Origin: Oscillibacter sp.
Lineage (GTDB): Bacteria > Bacillota > Clostridia > Oscillospirales > Oscillospiraceae
NCBI GenBank assembly: GCA_009773995.1
Contig: VSMY01000147.1
Coordinates: forward strand, 1 to 5,431
Length of the DNA: 5,431 nt
Reading direction: 5' to 3'
Below are positions 5,179 to 5,431 of this stretch, in pieces; positions within the stretch are counted from its first letter, which is position 1, and the number at the start of each line of letters is the position of its first letter. Under the pieces are notes generated by a model. That model saw only the letters and a program-made list of their open reading frames with translations, was not told the origin of the DNA and ran no database searches. Made by a program: the position numbers and the translations under genes.

Positions 5179-5431
5179 GGCAAGCCTCCTCCACCGCCGC
5201 GGCTACGGCGGCGGCATCCAGGCCGAAGCGCGCCTCCAGCTGAGGGACGCTGCCCTCCGGGGCGAAGGTCCGGCCCAGGTTCTTCAAGATCAGCTTTTTG
5301 GGGGCCCGTCCCTCTCCCGCCAGAATGGCGGCGACCCGCTGGCCCACGCAGCCCGCGCCGAAGCAGTCCTCCAGCACCAATAGGATGTCCGTCTCCCGGA
5401 AAAAGTCCGACAAATCCGCCCCGTCCAGGGG
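5168..5431 (-). CDS. dxs: 1-deoxy-D-xylulose-5-phosphate synthase, C-terminal end (5' end beyond window)
   Basis: Dxs condenses pyruvate and glyceraldehyde 3-phosphate in a thiamine-diphosphate-dependent step, the first of the MEP isoprenoid pathway. Only the last 87 of roughly 600 or more residues are here, and the frame is open to the right edge; the TTG at 5411-5413 is an internal Leu codon, not a start. The segment fits the transketolase C-terminal domain: LLVLEDCFGAG corresponds to the conserved VEE...GG(F/A)G strand and loop, followed by a helix, then LILKNLGRTFAPEGS and QLEARFGLDAAAVAAAVEEA, the usual closing GLD helix. The catalytic thiamine domains lie outside, so the assignment rests on this tail plus position: dxs directly upstream of tlyA is a standard Firmicutes arrangement. 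The CFGAGCVGQR sequence is unlike well-studied Dxs tails, and another transketolase-like protein cannot be fully excluded. Its stop lies 11 nt inside tlyA. Confidence 0.82.
   Translation of the reverse strand, partial: PLDGADLSDFFRETDILLVLEDCFGAGCVGQRVAAILAGEGRAPKKLILKNLGRTFAPEGSVPQLEARFGLDAAAVAAAVEEACHER
5185..5192 (-). promoter_or_regulatory. Ribosome binding site of tlyA inside dxs
   Basis: GGAGGAGG on the minus strand lies 6 nt before the tlyA ATG and within the last codons of dxs, where it encodes the Glu-Glu of the tail. It supports translational coupling of the two genes. Confidence 0.88.

Noticed and set aside
1..5431. CRISPR arrays, tRNA or rRNA genes, insertion sequences, riboswitches, ARG boxes
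   Set aside because: Reading both strands by eye showed no regularly spaced repeats, cloverleaf candidates, transposase motifs, terminal inverted repeats or convincing ArgR operator. Nearly all of the window is coding.

Overview
The window looks like chromosomal DNA of a GC-rich, low-copy-repeat member of the Clostridia, most likely an Oscillospiraceae-type gut anaerobe (Flavonifractor/Oscillibacter-like). This rests on the gene order tlyA-nadK-argR-recN, typical of Firmicutes, combined with GC-rich codon use, strong AGGAGG-type ribosome binding sites and a Dxs C-terminus of a form I associate with that group. The genus is inference. Every gene I can support lies on the minus strand, so transcription runs from high to low coordinates.

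From right to left: the 3' end of dxs (isoprenoid precursor synthesis) runs off the right edge. It overlaps tlyA (rRNA 2'-O-methyltransferase) by 11 nt. tlyA overlaps nadK (NAD kinase) by an ATGA, and nadK overlaps argR (arginine repressor) by another ATGA. recN (SMC-like DNA repair ATPase) starts 14 nt after argR, and nth (endonuclease III) starts 44 nt after recN. A clear rho-independent terminator (hairpin plus T5) lies 6 nt past the nth stop and closes this unit. The tight overlaps argue for one co-transcribed, translationally coupled housekeeping operon that ends with two DNA repair genes.

Beyond the terminator are two small genes of unknown function. The first encodes an 85-residue methionine-rich helical protein with an internal repeat. 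The second encodes a protein with a similar short N-terminal helix followed by a long Pro/Gly/Ala/Gln linker, and it is cut by the left edge. They share an exact 17-nt repeat encoding Ser-Gln-Ile-Met-Gln, and both have Asn-Pro...Met...Met-Gln segments, so they may be partners or distant relatives. A possible promoter for the pair sits in the 88-bp gap, partly overlapping the terminator.

There is no mobile element, CRISPR array, tRNA or rRNA. Most of the window is conserved housekeeping sequence. The only part that may hold undescribed biology is the small-gene pair at the left end. No stretch over 300 bases lacks a gene.
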